Part shown: positions 18,375 to 27,578 of the stretch, one piece after another | Layout: each line of letters opens with the position of its first letter | Position numbering within the stretch: the first letter of the stretch is position 1 | NCBI RefSeq assembly: GCF_013394595.1 | Contig: NZ_CP053348.1 | Location: 4,064,501 to 4,128,500 of the forward strand | Direction: 5' to 3' | Length of the DNA stretch: 64,000 nt | DNA from: Winogradskyella forsetii | Lineage (GTDB): Bacteria; Bacteroidota; Bacteroidia; Flavobacteriales; Flavobacteriaceae | Notes under the pieces: generated by a model | Seen by the model: only the letters and a program-made list of their open reading frames with translations | Databases searched by the model: none | What the model was told of the DNA's origin: nothing | Program-made: the position numbers and the translations under genes

Positions 18375-18455
18375 ATGTTCATAACTTTTTAGCAACTAAT
18401 TTTTCTTATATTTCAGTTCCTACTGGAAACCGAAAACCTTTAAGAAAACTAGTTA

Positions 18456-18686
18456 ATGAAAAATGTTTATTGCTCATTGTTTGGTCACGACTACAAAGTC
18501 TCCAAAATTGTGACTTACCACGTTAAAGAATATAAGTGTAAAAATTGTAAATCTGAAATGACCATTGATGGCGATGGAAAATTTATTCCTTTAACACCAA
18601 AATTCAAAGAAATCAATTCTGTATTAAATCGCGTGCATACTAAACGACTTGAAAAAAGTCAGCGTTTTGTTATGCTTGATTTTTAA
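18456..18686 (+). CDS. Small Cys-rich DUF1660-like protein (paralogue 2)
   Basis: A 76-residue protein closely related to its neighbour at 18132: VYCSLFGHDYKVS, HVKEYKCKNCKS, then LTPKFKEINSVLNRVHTKR. The same putative zinc ligands are kept, and the middle section YHVKEYKC matches NHVKEYTC of paralogue 1, so this is a tandem duplication. It converges on thiL and the two reading frames overlap by 17 nt at their 3' ends, so the stop regions are shared. Function unknown. Confidence 0.75.
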   Translation: MKNVYCSLFGHDYKVSKIVTYHVKEYKCKNCKSEMTIDGDGKFIPLTPKFKEINSVLNRVHTKRLEKSQRFVMLDF

Positions 18687-19722
18687 GTGCATTCCAACCT
18701 TTAGCAATAATCGGAATTTTTTCTTCCGCTCTTGTTACCAAATACATACCTCTATCTTCTTCTGTTATATAACCGATAACCGTTAAATTTGGATTGCCTT
18801 TTATTTTAGGAAAATCGTCTTGCGAAATGGTCATTAATAATTCATAATCCTCACCTCCATTTAACGCAATAGTGGTACTATCTAAATTAAACTCTTCACA
18901 AGTTGAAATCACTTGTGGATCTAAAGGAATCTTAGTTTCGTAAACATCTGCACCAACCTTACTTTGCTTACATAGATGGATAATTTCAGAGGAAATACCG
19001 TCACTAACATCAATCATGCTGGTTGGTTTTACGTCCAGTTTCTTAAGTAATTCTACTATATCCTTACGTGCTTCAGGTTTTAGCTGGCGCTCAATAATGT
19101 AAGTGTACATGGATAAATCGGGTTGGTTATTTGGATTTACCTTAAAAACTTCCTTTTCGCGCTCCAAAACCTGTAATCCCATAAAAGCCCCACCGACATC
19201 TCCTGTCACTACGATTAAATCATTAGGTTTTGCACCAGAACGCAACACTTCATTCCCTTTGTCAACTTCTCCTATCGCTGTCACAGAAATTAGCAACCCA
19301 GAAGTTGAAGACGTGGTATCTCCACCGATCACATCGACGTTGTAAATTTCTGCCGCTGTGGAAATTCCGTCATATAATTCTTCAAGTGCTTCTAGAGGAA
19401 AACGGTTAGAAACAGCAATCGAAACCGTAACCTGCGTAGCAACGGCATTCATGGCGTAAATGTCAGAAAGATTCACTACAACCGCCTTGTAGCCCAAGTG
19501 TTTTAATGGCGCATAACTCAAATCAAAATGTACACCTTCGACTAATAAGTCTGTTGAAACAACAATTTGTTTTTTACCAAAACTTAATACAGCAGCATCA
19601 TCTCCAATACCTTTTACAGTAGATTTTTGGGTCACTTTAAAGTGATCCGTCAAATGTTCTATAAGTTTAAATTCTCCTAATTCACTTAAAGGCGTTCGCT
19701 GTGGGTTTTTATCTTCAATCAT
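18670..19722 (-). CDS. thiL: Thiamine-monophosphate kinase
   Basis: A 350-residue cytoplasmic enzyme making thiamine diphosphate from thiamine monophosphate and ATP, the last step of cofactor synthesis. It starts with ELGEFKLIEHLTDHF and has KGIGDDAAVLSF (Mg-ATP loop), VSTDLLVEGVHFDL, VNLSDIYAMNA, VIGGDTTSS, ISDGISSEI-like (IDVSDGISSE) and ALNGGEDYELL, all typical of the PurM/ThiL fold. No other thi genes and no TPP riboswitch were seen nearby. A TATTTTTG box lies just 4 nt before the ATG, suggesting a leaderless mRNA. Confidence 0.94.
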   Translation of the reverse strand: MIEDKNPQRTPLSELGEFKLIEHLTDHFKVTQKSTVKGIGDDAAVLSFGKKQIVVSTDLLVEGVHFDLSYAPLKHLGYKAVVVNLSDIYAMNAVATQVTVSIAVSNRFPLEALEELYDGISTAAEIYNVDVIGGDTTSSTSGLLISVTAIGEVDKGNEVLRSGAKPNDLIVVTGDVGGAFMGLQVLEREKEVFKVNPNNQPDLSMYTYIIERQLKPEARKDIVELLKKLDVKPTSMIDVSDGISSEIIHLCKQSKVGADVYETKIPLDPQVISTCEEFNLDSTTIALNGGEDYELLMTISQDDFPKIKGNPNLTVIGYITEEDRGMYLVTRAEEKIPIIAKGWNALKNQA

Positions 19723-19726
19723 AATG

Positions 19727-19734
19727 CAAAAATA
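19727..19734 (-). promoter_or_regulatory. thiL promoter -7 box 4 nt before the ATG
   Basis: TATTTTTG on the minus strand, then CATT, then ATG. This exact TAnnTTTG match implies a leader of a few bases at most. Confidence 0.5.
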
Positions 19735-19947
19735 TTGTGCTTTTTTTGAATAGAATTACTTCTAAGGTAATTTATTATAAAAAGATCAAGTATTTCGTTG
19801 CCCGCATTTGCCCATATGCCTATATTTCAAACCAATTTTTTTCTATTAGAATCTAAATATTTTATGTATTTCATCGAAATATCAAGCATTTTGACCAAAA
19901 CTTACTTTGGTTTTATATAAATTGTAATCCCCTAATCTTTATAACTA

Positions 19948-20187
19948 ATGAAACCTACTTCTACAGAAACACTCCCTTGTGCCATTTTTGGGCACAATTA
20001 TGTAAGATCAAAAACCAATTTGGATCATACGATAGAGATGACGTGCTCACATTGCGATACCGTAGTGGTCACTGACCGTCATGGAAATTTTGAAAATCAC
20101 ACTGTACCCAACAGTCAAGTAACAGACACCTTACAAGAATTATATAGACTTACAAGACGTATTCCTAAAACCAAAGTGGCTATATAA
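19948..20187 (+). CDS. Small Cys-rich DUF1660-like protein (paralogue 3)
   Basis: A 79-residue protein of the same family as 18132 and 18456 but more diverged: LPCAIFGHNYVRS, EMTCSHCDT, then a helical tail (VTDTLQELYRLTRR). All four putative metal ligands (C in PCAIFGH, H in FGH, and CSHC) remain, which argues that the site matters. It stands alone between thiL (divergent) and the suf cluster, with 147 nt before sufA. Function unknown. Confidence 0.7.
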   Translation: MKPTSTETLPCAIFGHNYVRSKTNLDHTIEMTCSHCDTVVVTDRHGNFENHTVPNSQVTDTLQELYRLTRRIPKTKVAI

Positions 20188-20294
20188 TTCCTATTCCACA
20201 TTGACTTTTACTTGATTTAAGTACCATAGCCAAATCTTATCAAATCATATGCTAATATAATGTTAGTACCTATGGTTTAACCTCTGTTATATCG

Positions 20295-20302
20295 TATATT
20301 TG
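20295..20302 (+). promoter_or_regulatory. suf operon promoter -7 box
   Basis: TATATTTG, an exact consensus match, 32 nt before the sufA ATG. The expected -33 position holds ATGGTTTA rather than a clean TTG. No IscR-type site was recognised. Confidence 0.5.
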
Positions 20303-20334
20303 CATTCTATTTAGAACTAATCTAGTTAAACGAT

Positions 20335-20664
20335 ATGATTAAAGTCTCTGATCACGCAAAAAAGAAAGTCATGGAGCTCATGACTGACGATGGCTACAAT
20401 CCAAGCACAGACTACGTGAGAGTTGGTGTGAAAAGTGGTGGCTGTTCTGGTTTGTCCTATGATTTAAAGTTTGACAAATCGCAAGCTGAAGATGACAAAG
20501 TCTTTGAAGATAATGACGTTAAAATCATTGTCGATAAAAAGAGTTTTCTCTACCTCATAGGTACAACCTTGGAATATTCTGGTGGATTGAACGGAACTGG
20601 CTTTGTCTTTAATAACCCAAATGCGAATCGCACTTGCGGTTGTGGTGAATCTTTTTCATTATAA
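20335..20664 (+). CDS. sufA: Fe-S cluster assembly A-type carrier (HesB/IscA/SufA family)
   Basis: A 109-residue protein that carries or transfers Fe-S clusters to client proteins. The three conserved cysteines are C37 ([11 protein letters not shown]) and C101 and C103 ([10 protein letters not shown]). It is the first gene of the suf cluster and is followed after 16 nt by sufB. The start at 20335 sits a normal distance after a TATATTTG promoter box. Confidence 0.93.
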   Translation: MIKVSDHAKKKVMELMTDDGYNPSTDYVRVGVKSGGCSGLSYDLKFDKSQAEDDKVFEDNDVKIIVDKKSFLYLIGTTLEYSGGLNGTGFVFNNPNANRTCGCGESFSL

Positions 20665-20680
20665 AAAAACGAAAACACAC

Positions 20681-22129
20681 ATGTCAAAATATACTGAAGA
20701 CGACCTTAGAGAGGAATTAAAAACCAAAGAATACGAATACGGTTTTTATACAAATATTGAATCTGACACTTTCCCTATTGGTCTAAATGAAGAGATTGTT
20801 ATAGCTATTTCCAAGAAAAAAGAAGAACCGGAATGGATGACGGCTTGGCGATTGGAAGCGTTTAAAGTTTGGAAGGAAATGACAGAGCCGGATTGGGCCA
20901 ATGTCCATTATGAAAAACCAGATTTTCAAGCGATTTCCTATTATTCTGCACCAAACAATAAACCAAAATACGATAGTATTGATGAAGTGGACCCAGAATT
21001 ATTGGCGACTTTTGAAAAACTAGGAATCTCATTAGATGAGCAAAAGAAATTAGCTGGAGTTGCTATGGATGTCGTTGTTGATTCTGTTTCAGTAGCAACG
21101 ACTTTCAAAAAGACTTTAGGCGAAAAAGGAATCATCTTTATGAGTATTTCTGAAGCTATAAAGGAGCATCCTGAGTTAGTAAGAAAGCACCTTGGAACTG
21201 TAGTTCCCCAAAAGGATAATTTTTATGCAGCGTTGAATTCAGCAGTTTTCAGTGATGGTTCATTCTGTTACATTCCAAAAGGTGTGCGTTGTCCAATGGA
21301 GTTATCCACCTATTTTAGAATTAACCAAGCAGGAACAGGCCAATTTGAAAGAACTTTGGTAGTTGCTGATGAAGGTAGTTATGTATCGTATTTAGAAGGA
21401 TGTACCGCACCTAGCAGAGATGAAAATCAATTACATGCTGCTGTCGTAGAATTAATTGCCTTAGATGATGCCGAAATAAAATATTCAACCGTACAAAACT
21501 GGTACCCAGGAAACGCTGAAGGAAAAGGTGGTGTTTTCAATTTTGTTACTAAAAGAGGGCTTTGTGAGAAAAACGCAAAAATTTCTTGGACACAGGTAGA
21601 AACGGGTTCTGCGGTCACTTGGAAATACCCTTCTTGTGTACTAAAAGGCGACAATTCCGTGGGCGAATTTTATTCCATTGCTGTAACTAACAATTACCAG
21701 CAAGCCGATACAGGTACAAAAATGGTTCACTTAGGAAAAAACACTAAATCAACTATTATCTCAAAAGGAATTTCTGCAGGTCACTCACAAAACTCATATC
21801 GTGGTTTGGTACAAATCAATTCCAGAGCGGAAAATGCACGTAATTTTTCACAATGTGATAGTTTACTGATGGGAAATGAATGTGGTGCACACACGTTTCC
21901 TTATATAGAAGCGAAAAATAAAAGTGCTATGATTGAGCACGAAGCGACCACAAGTAAAATTGGTGAAGACCAAATTTTCTATTGTAACCAAAGAGGTATC
22001 GATACCGAAAAAGCCATTGCTTTAATCGTCAATGGATTCAGTAAGGAAGTCCTCAATAAACTACCAATGGAATTTGCTGTGGAAGCACAAAAATTATTGG
22101 AAATTAGCCTTGAGGGCTCAGTAGGATAA
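20681..22129 (+). CDS. sufB: Fe-S cluster assembly scaffold protein SufB
   Basis: A 482-residue member of the SufBC2D scaffold that builds clusters in the cytoplasm. The start chosen is the ATG giving [21 protein letters not shown]. The frame stays open 78 nt further upstream, but that part overlaps sufA and is not SufB-like. Typical SufB features include [37 protein letters not shown], the beta-helix core and [13 protein letters not shown], with the conserved late Cys and the C-terminal helix ENEVLNK-like region ([19 protein letters not shown]). It is separated from sufC by two inserted lipoprotein genes. Confidence 0.96.
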   Translation: MSKYTEDDLREELKTKEYEYGFYTNIESDTFPIGLNEEIVIAISKKKEEPEWMTAWRLEAFKVWKEMTEPDWANVHYEKPDFQAISYYSAPNNKPKYDSIDEVDPELLATFEKLGISLDEQKKLAGVAMDVVVDSVSVATTFKKTLGEKGIIFMSISEAIKEHPELVRKHLGTVVPQKDNFYAALNSAVFSDGSFCYIPKGVRCPMELSTYFRINQAGTGQFERTLVVADEGSYVSYLEGCTAPSRDENQLHAAVVELIALDDAEIKYSTVQNWYPGNAEGKGGVFNFVTKRGLCEKNAKISWTQVETGSAVTWKYPSCVLKGDNSVGEFYSIAVTNNYQQADTGTKMVHLGKNTKSTIISKGISAGHSQNSYRGLVQINSRAENARNFSQCDSLLMGNECGAHTFPYIEAKNKSAMIEHEATTSKIGEDQIFYCNQRGIDTEKAIALIVNGFSKEVLNKLPMEFAVEAQKLLEISLEGSVG

Positions 22130-22146
22130 AAATCAATAATAATATT

Positions 22147-22161
22147 CCTTCTTAGAGAAGG
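22147..22161. other. Small hairpin between sufB and the MBL gene
   Basis: CCTTCT/AGAAGG around a 3-nt loop, with a second weak hairpin CTGAA/TTCAG at 22173-22187. There is no T-run. These could modulate stability or partial termination before the inserted genes. Confidence 0.35.
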
Positions 22162-22195
22162 TAAGAATGTGATACTGAAATAAATTCAGCATAAT

Positions 22196-23077
22196 ATGAA
22201 AAAAACACTATTAATATTATCACTTGCACTAGCATTTGTAGCCTGCAAAGATTCCAAAAAAGGAGTGAAAGACGGTTACAACGATACGACAGAAGTCGCA
22301 GAAGCTCCAAAAAAGGAAGGTGTAAAATTATATACACTAGATGGAGGAACAGTTCAAGTTAATAAATTAGAGGTTTTCTCTCAAGACACCACGTATCAAG
22401 GGCAATCAAAAACTTTTGCGGATGCTTTTTATATCATTGAACATCCAAATGGCAGAATGCTATGGGATGCTGGTTTAGCGGAAGGATTGGTTGGTCAAGA
22501 ACCATTTTCAACACCAGATGGTGTATTTAAAGTCTCTCGTAAAGATTCTGTTATGTCTCAACTAAAGAGCTTAAATCTCACACCAGAAGATTTTGATTTT
22601 ATTGCCTTGTCGCACACACACTTCGACCATACAGGTTCGGCTTCAAAATTTGCCGATGCCACGTGGTTGGTTCAAGCAAGTGAATACGATTTTATCACTA
22701 GTGAAGAACAGAAAAAAGGAGATAATTATCCGCCTATATCTCAATTAAAAAATGTGGAAAAACTTAATGGAGACTATGATGTTTTTGGCGACGGAACTGT
22801 AGTTATTAAATCCATGCCAGGGCACACGCCAGGCCATCAGGCTTTATTCTTAAAATTAGAAAATGCTGGGAATGTCTTATTGACTGGAGATTTGTACCAT
22901 TTTCAAGAAAATAGAGATAATAAAGGGATTCCAAGCTTTAATTATGATGTTGAAGCCACTTTAAAAAGTATGGAACTATTTGAAGCTTTCGCTAAAGAAA
23001 ATAATGCTGCTGTTTACATTCAGCATAGCGCAGACGATTTTAACCGATTACCAAAATACCCTAAATATTTAGACTAA
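22196..23077 (+). CDS. MBL-fold metallohydrolase lipoprotein (lactonase-like)
   Basis: A 293-residue lipoprotein with lipobox C17 (AFVACK), so it is probably in the periplasm or outer membrane. The metallo-beta-lactamase fold has H140-T-H142-F-D144-H145, a second His in GHTPGHQ, an Asp in LTGDLYHF and a late His (IQHSADDF), giving a full dinuclear zinc site. Its layout (short N-terminus, DAGLAEGLVG, FSTPDGVFKV) resembles AHL-lactonase-type enzymes such as AiiA, but substrate activity is not shown. It is unusual to find it inside a suf operon. It overlaps the next gene by one base, so the pair is translationally linked. Confidence 0.87.
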   Translation: MKKTLLILSLALAFVACKDSKKGVKDGYNDTTEVAEAPKKEGVKLYTLDGGTVQVNKLEVFSQDTTYQGQSKTFADAFYIIEHPNGRMLWDAGLAEGLVGQEPFSTPDGVFKVSRKDSVMSQLKSLNLTPEDFDFIALSHTHFDHTGSASKFADATWLVQASEYDFITSEEQKKGDNYPPISQLKNVEKLNGDYDVFGDGTVVIKSMPGHTPGHQALFLKLENAGNVLLTGDLYHFQENRDNKGIPSFNYDVEATLKSMELFEAFAKENNAAVYIQHSADDFNRLPKYPKYLD

Positions 23078-23487
23078 TGCTTAAACATTCATTGGCCATA
23101 TTAATGTGCCTTGCACTATTTGTTTCATGTAAAAACGAACCAAAAAAAGAGGTAAATCTTGAAGAAAACCGCGCAAAATCCTTCGATCAAAATGATGGGT
23201 TTATAACTTTAAGAGGCGACTTCGTCTATTATGCAGATGCTGCCGTATTACAAACACCAAAGGAAATATATGGTGTGGTCATCGATGAGAATATGCACCT
23301 CTTGGAAGAACAAGTAAAACCTTTAAAAAAAGAAGCGACCGATATGGTTCCCGTAACTGTAAGAGTTCGCAAATTTGAAAAAGATTCGCTTGAAGAAGGT
23401 TGGCAATACCGCGTAGAAATAAAAGAAATTTTAAAGGTTGAAGCACCCAACCCAGAATCAAAAGACGTTATAAAATTAGCAAATTAA
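23077..23487 (+). CDS. Small lipoprotein of unknown function
   Basis: A 136-residue lipoprotein with lipobox C18 (ALFVSCKN) and a short acidic linker. The mature part has DGFITLRGDFVYYADAAVLQTPKEIYGVVID, then VPVTVRVRKFEKDS and a final WQYRVEIKEILKVE segment, suggesting a small beta-barrel or OB-like fold. No family was recognised. Its start overlaps the MBL gene stop by one base (TAATG) and it ends 4 nt before sufC, so it is translated within the suf transcript. Confidence 0.75.
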   Translation: MLKHSLAILMCLALFVSCKNEPKKEVNLEENRAKSFDQNDGFITLRGDFVYYADAAVLQTPKEIYGVVIDENMHLLEEQVKPLKKEATDMVPVTVRVRKFEKDSLEEGWQYRVEIKEILKVEAPNPESKDVIKLAN

Positions 23488-23491
23488 GATT

Positions 23492-24244
23492 ATGTTAAAA
23501 ATAAAAAACTTACACGCCAGTGTAGAAGATAAAGCCATATTAAAAGGAATTAATCTCGAAGTGACCGCAGGAGAAGTACATGCCATTATGGGACCAAACG
23601 GTTCTGGTAAAAGTACTTTGGCTGCCGTAATTGCTGGTAAGGAGGAATATGAAGTTACCGAAGGTTCAATAGAATTGGAAGATGAAGATATCGATGAATT
23701 AGCGGCAGAAGAACGTGCGCACAAAGGTATTTTCCTATCGTTTCAATATCCTGTTGAAATCCCTGGAGTAAGTGTCACAAACTTTATGAAAACGGCTATT
23801 AATGAAACTCGAAAAGCCAAAGGCTTGGAAGATATGCCGGCAAAGGATATGCTGAAAATGATTCGTGAAAAATCGGAATTACTGGAAATTGACCGTAAAT
23901 TTTTATCACGTTCCTTAAACCAAGGCTTTTCTGGTGGAGAAAAGAAACGAAATGAAATTTTTCAAATGGCGATGTTAGAACCAAAATTGGCCATATTGGA
24001 TGAAACCGATTCCGGATTGGATATCGATGCGCTTCGTATCGTTGCCAATGGCGTCAATAAATTGAAATCCAAAGACAATGCGGTTATTGTTATAACACAT
24101 TACCAACGTCTGTTAGACCATATCGTTCCAGATTTTGTACATGTGTTACACGAAGGTAGAATTGTAAAAACAGGAGGCAAGGAATTAGCACACGAGCTAG
24201 AAGCCAAGGGTTACGATTGGATTAAGGAAGAGGTTAACGCCTGA
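23492..24244 (+). CDS. sufC: Fe-S cluster assembly ATPase SufC
   Basis: A 250-residue ABC-type ATPase that drives the SufBCD scaffold. It shows Walker A GPNGSGKST (residues 34-42), the SufC-type signature QGFSGGEKKRNEI, Walker B with LAILDETDSGLD and the H-loop VITHYQRLLD. The ATG follows 4 nt after the preceding lipoprotein gene. It is separated from sufD by a 151-nt spacer of degenerate repeats. Confidence 0.96.
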   Translation: MLKIKNLHASVEDKAILKGINLEVTAGEVHAIMGPNGSGKSTLAAVIAGKEEYEVTEGSIELEDEDIDELAAEERAHKGIFLSFQYPVEIPGVSVTNFMKTAINETRKAKGLEDMPAKDMLKMIREKSELLEIDRKFLSRSLNQGFSGGEKKRNEIFQMAMLEPKLAILDETDSGLDIDALRIVANGVNKLKSKDNAVIVITHYQRLLDHIVPDFVHVLHEGRIVKTGGKELAHELEAKGYDWIKEEVNA

Positions 24245-24395
24245 TTAGTAGGCAGTGGTCAGTCTGCAGTTGGCAGTTGCTTACTCTACTCTGATTATTT
24301 GCTACCAAAACATTAAATAAAGTAATCATTATTCTTTATTAGTTTACGATTGAGTGAACTAAGGACTGAAGACTGAGTACTTAATACTGAACAAC
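24245..24395. repeat. Low-complexity spacer between sufC and sufD
   Basis: It contains degenerate short direct repeats: CAGTGGTCAGTCTGCAGT then TGGCAGTTGC near 24252-24280, and ACTAAGGACTGAAGACTGAG near 24358-24377. No promoter box or terminator was seen. It resembles expansion-type junk spacers seen at several other junctions in this window. Confidence 0.6.
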
Positions 24396-25712
24396 ATGAG
24401 TTTAAAAGAAAAATTAGTATCGTCATTTATGGCCTTTGAGGACACCGTTGATGTGCACTCGTCCATACATGACATTCGTACTGAAGCTATAAAGACTTTT
24501 GAAGCTGAAGGGTTTCCTTCAAAGCGTTTGGAAGATTGGAAATACACATCGTTGAATTCGATTTTAAAGCACGATTATAGTGTGTTTCCAAAGCATGAAA
24601 ATGACATAGAGTTTAAAGATGTAAAGAAATATTTTATACATGAAATTGATGCGTATAAAATCATTTTTATAGATGGAAAATATGCGTCGCATTTATCACA
24701 AACGACGCATGACGGTTTGGATGTTTGCCTCATGTCTGCAGCATTGACCAAGCCAAAATATAAAATGGTAATTGATAACTATTTCAATACGATTGCAGCA
24801 AAAAACAGCTTGTCGTCATTGAATACGGCATTTTCGTATGAAGGGGCTTATATTAATATTCCTAAAAACAAGGTGGTTGAAAAACCAATTCAAATCATTC
24901 ATTTCTCAACAGGAAACGAAGCTGCGGTTATGTTACAACCTCGTAACTTAATTGTGGTCAATGAAAATGCACATGTTCAGATTATCGAGCGTCATCAGAG
25001 TTTGACGGACAATCCGGTTTTAACGAATTCGGTAACTGAAATTTTCACCAACAAACGCGCCATTGTAGATTATTATAAAATTCAGAATGACAGGCAAACA
25101 GCGTCATTAATTGATAACACTTTTGTAAATCAAAAACAGGAAAGTTTAGCTAAAGTGCATACCTTTTCTTTTGGTGGAAAATTGATCAGAAACAATCTCG
25201 AATTTTACCAAAACGGCGAGCGTATTGATTCTACCATGAAAGGCATCACCATTATTGGCGATAAACAGCATGTAGACCACAATACATTGGTACATCATAT
25301 TGAACCAAATTGCGAAAGCCATCAAGATTACAAAGGTATTTTTGATGATAGTGCCACAGGCGTTTTTAATGGGAAAGTGGTCGTTGAGAAATTGGCACAA
25401 AAAACCAATGCATTTCAGGCCAACAACAATATTTTAATAAGCGACAAAGCGAGCATCAATACCAAACCTCAACTTGAAATTTTTGCGGATGACGTTAAAT
25501 GTTCCCATGGTTGTACGATTGGTCAATTGGATGAAAGCGCCATGTTCTATTTACGTTCTCGTGGAATTCCAGAAAAAGAAGCTAGAGCATTATTGATGTT
25601 TGCATTTAGCAACAATGTTATGGACTCTGTGAAAATTCCTGAGGTAAAAAATAGGATTACTAAGATTATTGCTAAGAAATTGGGCGTTAATATTGGGTTT
25701 GATGATTTGTAA
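24396..25712 (+). CDS. sufD: Fe-S cluster assembly protein SufD
   Basis: A 438-residue partner of SufB in the SufBC2D scaffold. The N-terminus (SFMAFEDTVDVHSSIHDIRTE, FPSKRLEDWKYTSL) is typical of SufD. The central beta-helix holds VDHNTLVHHIEPNCESHQDY and FNGKVVVEKLAQKTNAFQ. The C-terminal part carries CSHGCTIGQLDESAMFYLRSRG and a helical tail. It ends the first half of the suf cluster, followed by a terminator hairpin in the convergent gap. Confidence 0.95.
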   Translation: MSLKEKLVSSFMAFEDTVDVHSSIHDIRTEAIKTFEAEGFPSKRLEDWKYTSLNSILKHDYSVFPKHENDIEFKDVKKYFIHEIDAYKIIFIDGKYASHLSQTTHDGLDVCLMSAALTKPKYKMVIDNYFNTIAAKNSLSSLNTAFSYEGAYINIPKNKVVEKPIQIIHFSTGNEAAVMLQPRNLIVVNENAHVQIIERHQSLTDNPVLTNSVTEIFTNKRAIVDYYKIQNDRQTASLIDNTFVNQKQESLAKVHTFSFGGKLIRNNLEFYQNGERIDSTMKGITIIGDKQHVDHNTLVHHIEPNCESHQDYKGIFDDSATGVFNGKVVVEKLAQKTNAFQANNNILISDKASINTKPQLEIFADDVKCSHGCTIGQLDESAMFYLRSRGIPEKEARALLMFAFSNNVMDSVKIPEVKNRITKIIAKKLGVNIGFDDL

Positions 25713-25735
25713 AATTTATCAATTATAAAATTTTG

Positions 25736-25769
25736 AAAGGATTGCTATTTAGCGATCCTTTTCTTTTTT
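25736..25769 (+). terminator. Terminator after sufD
   Basis: AAAGGATTGC/GCGATCCTTT around TATTTA with one T.G wobble, followed by TTCTTTTTT. It extends into the 3' end of the convergent serine hydrolase gene. Confidence 0.65.
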
Positions 25770-27401
25770 AAATACAATTTCTTTCACAGTACCATCACAG
25801 GATAAAAGCATTCCAGTAACAGAATTACTTTCATCTTTTATAAAGTGATAAAGTGTTCTATCATTATTTCCGAATTGATTTAACTGAATAGGCTTTAAGT
25901 TGACTTTTTCATTCCCTTTGAAGGCTAATTTAAGGCTCTCGTTTTCAACAAAAAAACGATAGGTAACATCTAATTCTTCAGAATAAAAACAACCTCCAAA
26001 CGCATTGAGTACTACTGAATCTGCGTCAATAAATTTAGCGCGTTCAAAGAAAAATGGTGTGCCACCAAATGAAATTATCATATCATGAGTTGCTGATGGT
26101 GAAAAATCATATTTTACCTGCTCACTTTGTTCTCTGTGAAACTTATTCTTATCAAATTGCACCAAAGCCACAGACATTTTTCCTAAAGAACCTTTGGATT
26201 TTAAGGTGTCATTCTCTACAAATAAAGTCATAGTCATATCGCTATTAATTTCCTTGAATTCGCCAACAAAATTATTGAGGTCCTGCTTTTCAAAAGATGC
26301 ATTGATTGTATTTTCATTTTGAAAATTCTGATCATCTAAAAGCACATCTAAAATTTGATACGCAATTCCTGTGGCATTGATGCTTTCTAAATTGGTCAAA
26401 ACAACAATACCAATTTGATGTTCCTTTATAGCGATTAAATGTGAGCGTCCGCCATAACCTTGACCACTATGACCTATAACTTCATAACCTTTATAAGTGT
26501 CAATCATTAATCCTCTTGCATATTTTGCTTTTTTGCCAGACGATAATACTTCAATTTCTTTTAAAAATTGTGCTAATGATTTAAATTCTTCATTTTGCTC
26601 ATTTAGCATTTGCATCCAAATTGCCATGTCGTTAACAGAAGAACCCATGCTACCTGCGCCATAACTCAACTGGTCGTTTGTATTAAACTTGAAGCTGTTT
26701 TTCTTTTTTTGATAGCCGACAGATTTATTTTTAATTGGATTGCCGTGCTCAACTCTTACAAATGAGCTATGCATTTCTAACGGATCCAAAATTTTGAGCT
26801 TGAGATAAGTGTTTAGATTTTGATCTACAATACGTTCCACAATAATTGCTAACAAATTATAATTGGTATTGGAATAGCTTACTTTTTCACCAGGTAAATG
26901 GTTTAAAGATTTTTGTCTAACCGCTAAACCTAAAACTGTGCTATTGTCGTAATACGAGGTATCATAATTAAAACCAGCCAAATACATCAATGTATGATAA
27001 TTTCGAATTCCGCTGGTATGATTTAGTAAATGTTTGATCTTTACTTGCTCCTCATACTCGGGAAATTCAGGCAAATAGAGTCTGATGTCATCGTCTAAAC
27101 TAATTTTACCCTCTTTTGACAATGCCCAAATTGCTGAGGCCGTAAATTGTTTTGCTAGAGATGCTATATCAAAAATCGTGGAATCCGAATTTTTAACAGT
27201 GTAATCTAAACTAGAAAGTCCAAAACCTTTAGCATAAATAGATTTTCCTTGATGGATGACTTTTACGCTTAATCCAGGCGCATCGTTGGTATCGTAAACT
27301 TCTAATAAGGCATCGATCTTTTGAACTATCTCTTCCTGGGCTGTTGAGATACAGCACATGAAAAAGCAAACCAATAAGCAACGATATCTTAAGGTTGGCA
27401 T
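25749..27401 (-). CDS. Serine hydrolase (beta-lactamase family) with C-terminal extension
   Basis: A 550-residue exported enzyme with a signal peptide (CLLVCFFMCCISTAQ). The class C beta-lactamase fold has S81-L-A-K84 (SxxK), a YSN motif in GEKVSYSNTNYNL and HSGQGYGGRS as the third motif. The last 200 residues are a beta-rich domain of unknown role. It is unlike the serine hydrolase at 15630 outside the catalytic motifs. It is the last gene of a four-gene minus-strand operon led by a PadR regulator, and its start overlaps the preceding small membrane gene by 13 nt, so regulation by PadR is likely. Confidence 0.85.
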   Translation of the reverse strand: MPTLRYRCLLVCFFMCCISTAQEEIVQKIDALLEVYDTNDAPGLSVKVIHQGKSIYAKGFGLSSLDYTVKNSDSTIFDIASLAKQFTASAIWALSKEGKISLDDDIRLYLPEFPEYEEQVKIKHLLNHTSGIRNYHTLMYLAGFNYDTSYYDNSTVLGLAVRQKSLNHLPGEKVSYSNTNYNLLAIIVERIVDQNLNTYLKLKILDPLEMHSSFVRVEHGNPIKNKSVGYQKKKNSFKFNTNDQLSYGAGSMGSSVNDMAIWMQMLNEQNEEFKSLAQFLKEIEVLSSGKKAKYARGLMIDTYKGYEVIGHSGQGYGGRSHLIAIKEHQIGIVVLTNLESINATGIAYQILDVLLDDQNFQNENTINASFEKQDLNNFVGEFKEINSDMTMTLFVENDTLKSKGSLGKMSVALVQFDKNKFHREQSEQVKYDFSPSATHDMIISFGGTPFFFERAKFIDADSVVLNAFGGCFYSEELDVTYRFFVENESLKLAFKGNEKVNLKPIQLNQFGNNDRTLYHFIKDESNSVTGMLLSCDGTVKEIVFKKEKDR

Positions 27402-27568
27402 TGCTTGTATTTTTGGTAGAAATAAGTCGGAATTAAACCAAAGTTTAAAAACAAAAACCCAATAAAAACTATGATGCCTCTGTAAGGCCAGTTTAAAAAT
27501 TCAAACATGGCGCCTATTCCGAGAATAAAAAACGTCATAAACCCGAGGATATAAAATGATTTCTTCAT
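27389..27568 (-). CDS. Small two-helix membrane protein (GldL-like hairpin)
   Basis: A 59-residue protein from the ATG at 27568, preferred because it lies just after the stop of the upstream gene; the frame is open to an ATG at 27616 inside that gene. Two membrane helices flank FEFLNWPYRG, and a C-terminal YFYQKYK follows. The F-x-M/L-x-WP signature recalls the membrane hairpin of GldL and is shared with the upstream 142-residue protein, hinting at a common fold. Function unknown. Part of the PadR-led operon. Confidence 0.65.
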   Translation of the reverse strand: MKKSFYILGFMTFFILGIGAMFEFLNWPYRGIIVFIGFLFLNFGLIPTYFYQKYKQCQP

Positions 27569-27578
27569 AATAAATGAT

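Noticed and set aside
18670..19947. TPP riboswitch near thiL
   Set aside because: The thiL start is only a few bases from its promoter box, leaving no room for a riboswitch, and no THI-box-like words were seen on the other side.
18132..20187. Prophage remnant suggested by DUF1660-like proteins
   Set aside because: No integrase, portal, terminase or tail genes are present and neighbours are core genes.
20188..20334. IscR-type operator before sufA
   Set aside because: No convincing palindrome matching known IscR or Fur boxes could be seen.
20603..20680. Upstream extension of sufB
   Set aside because: It overlaps sufA in another frame and does not resemble Suf[10 protein letters not shown] at 20681 is the natural start.
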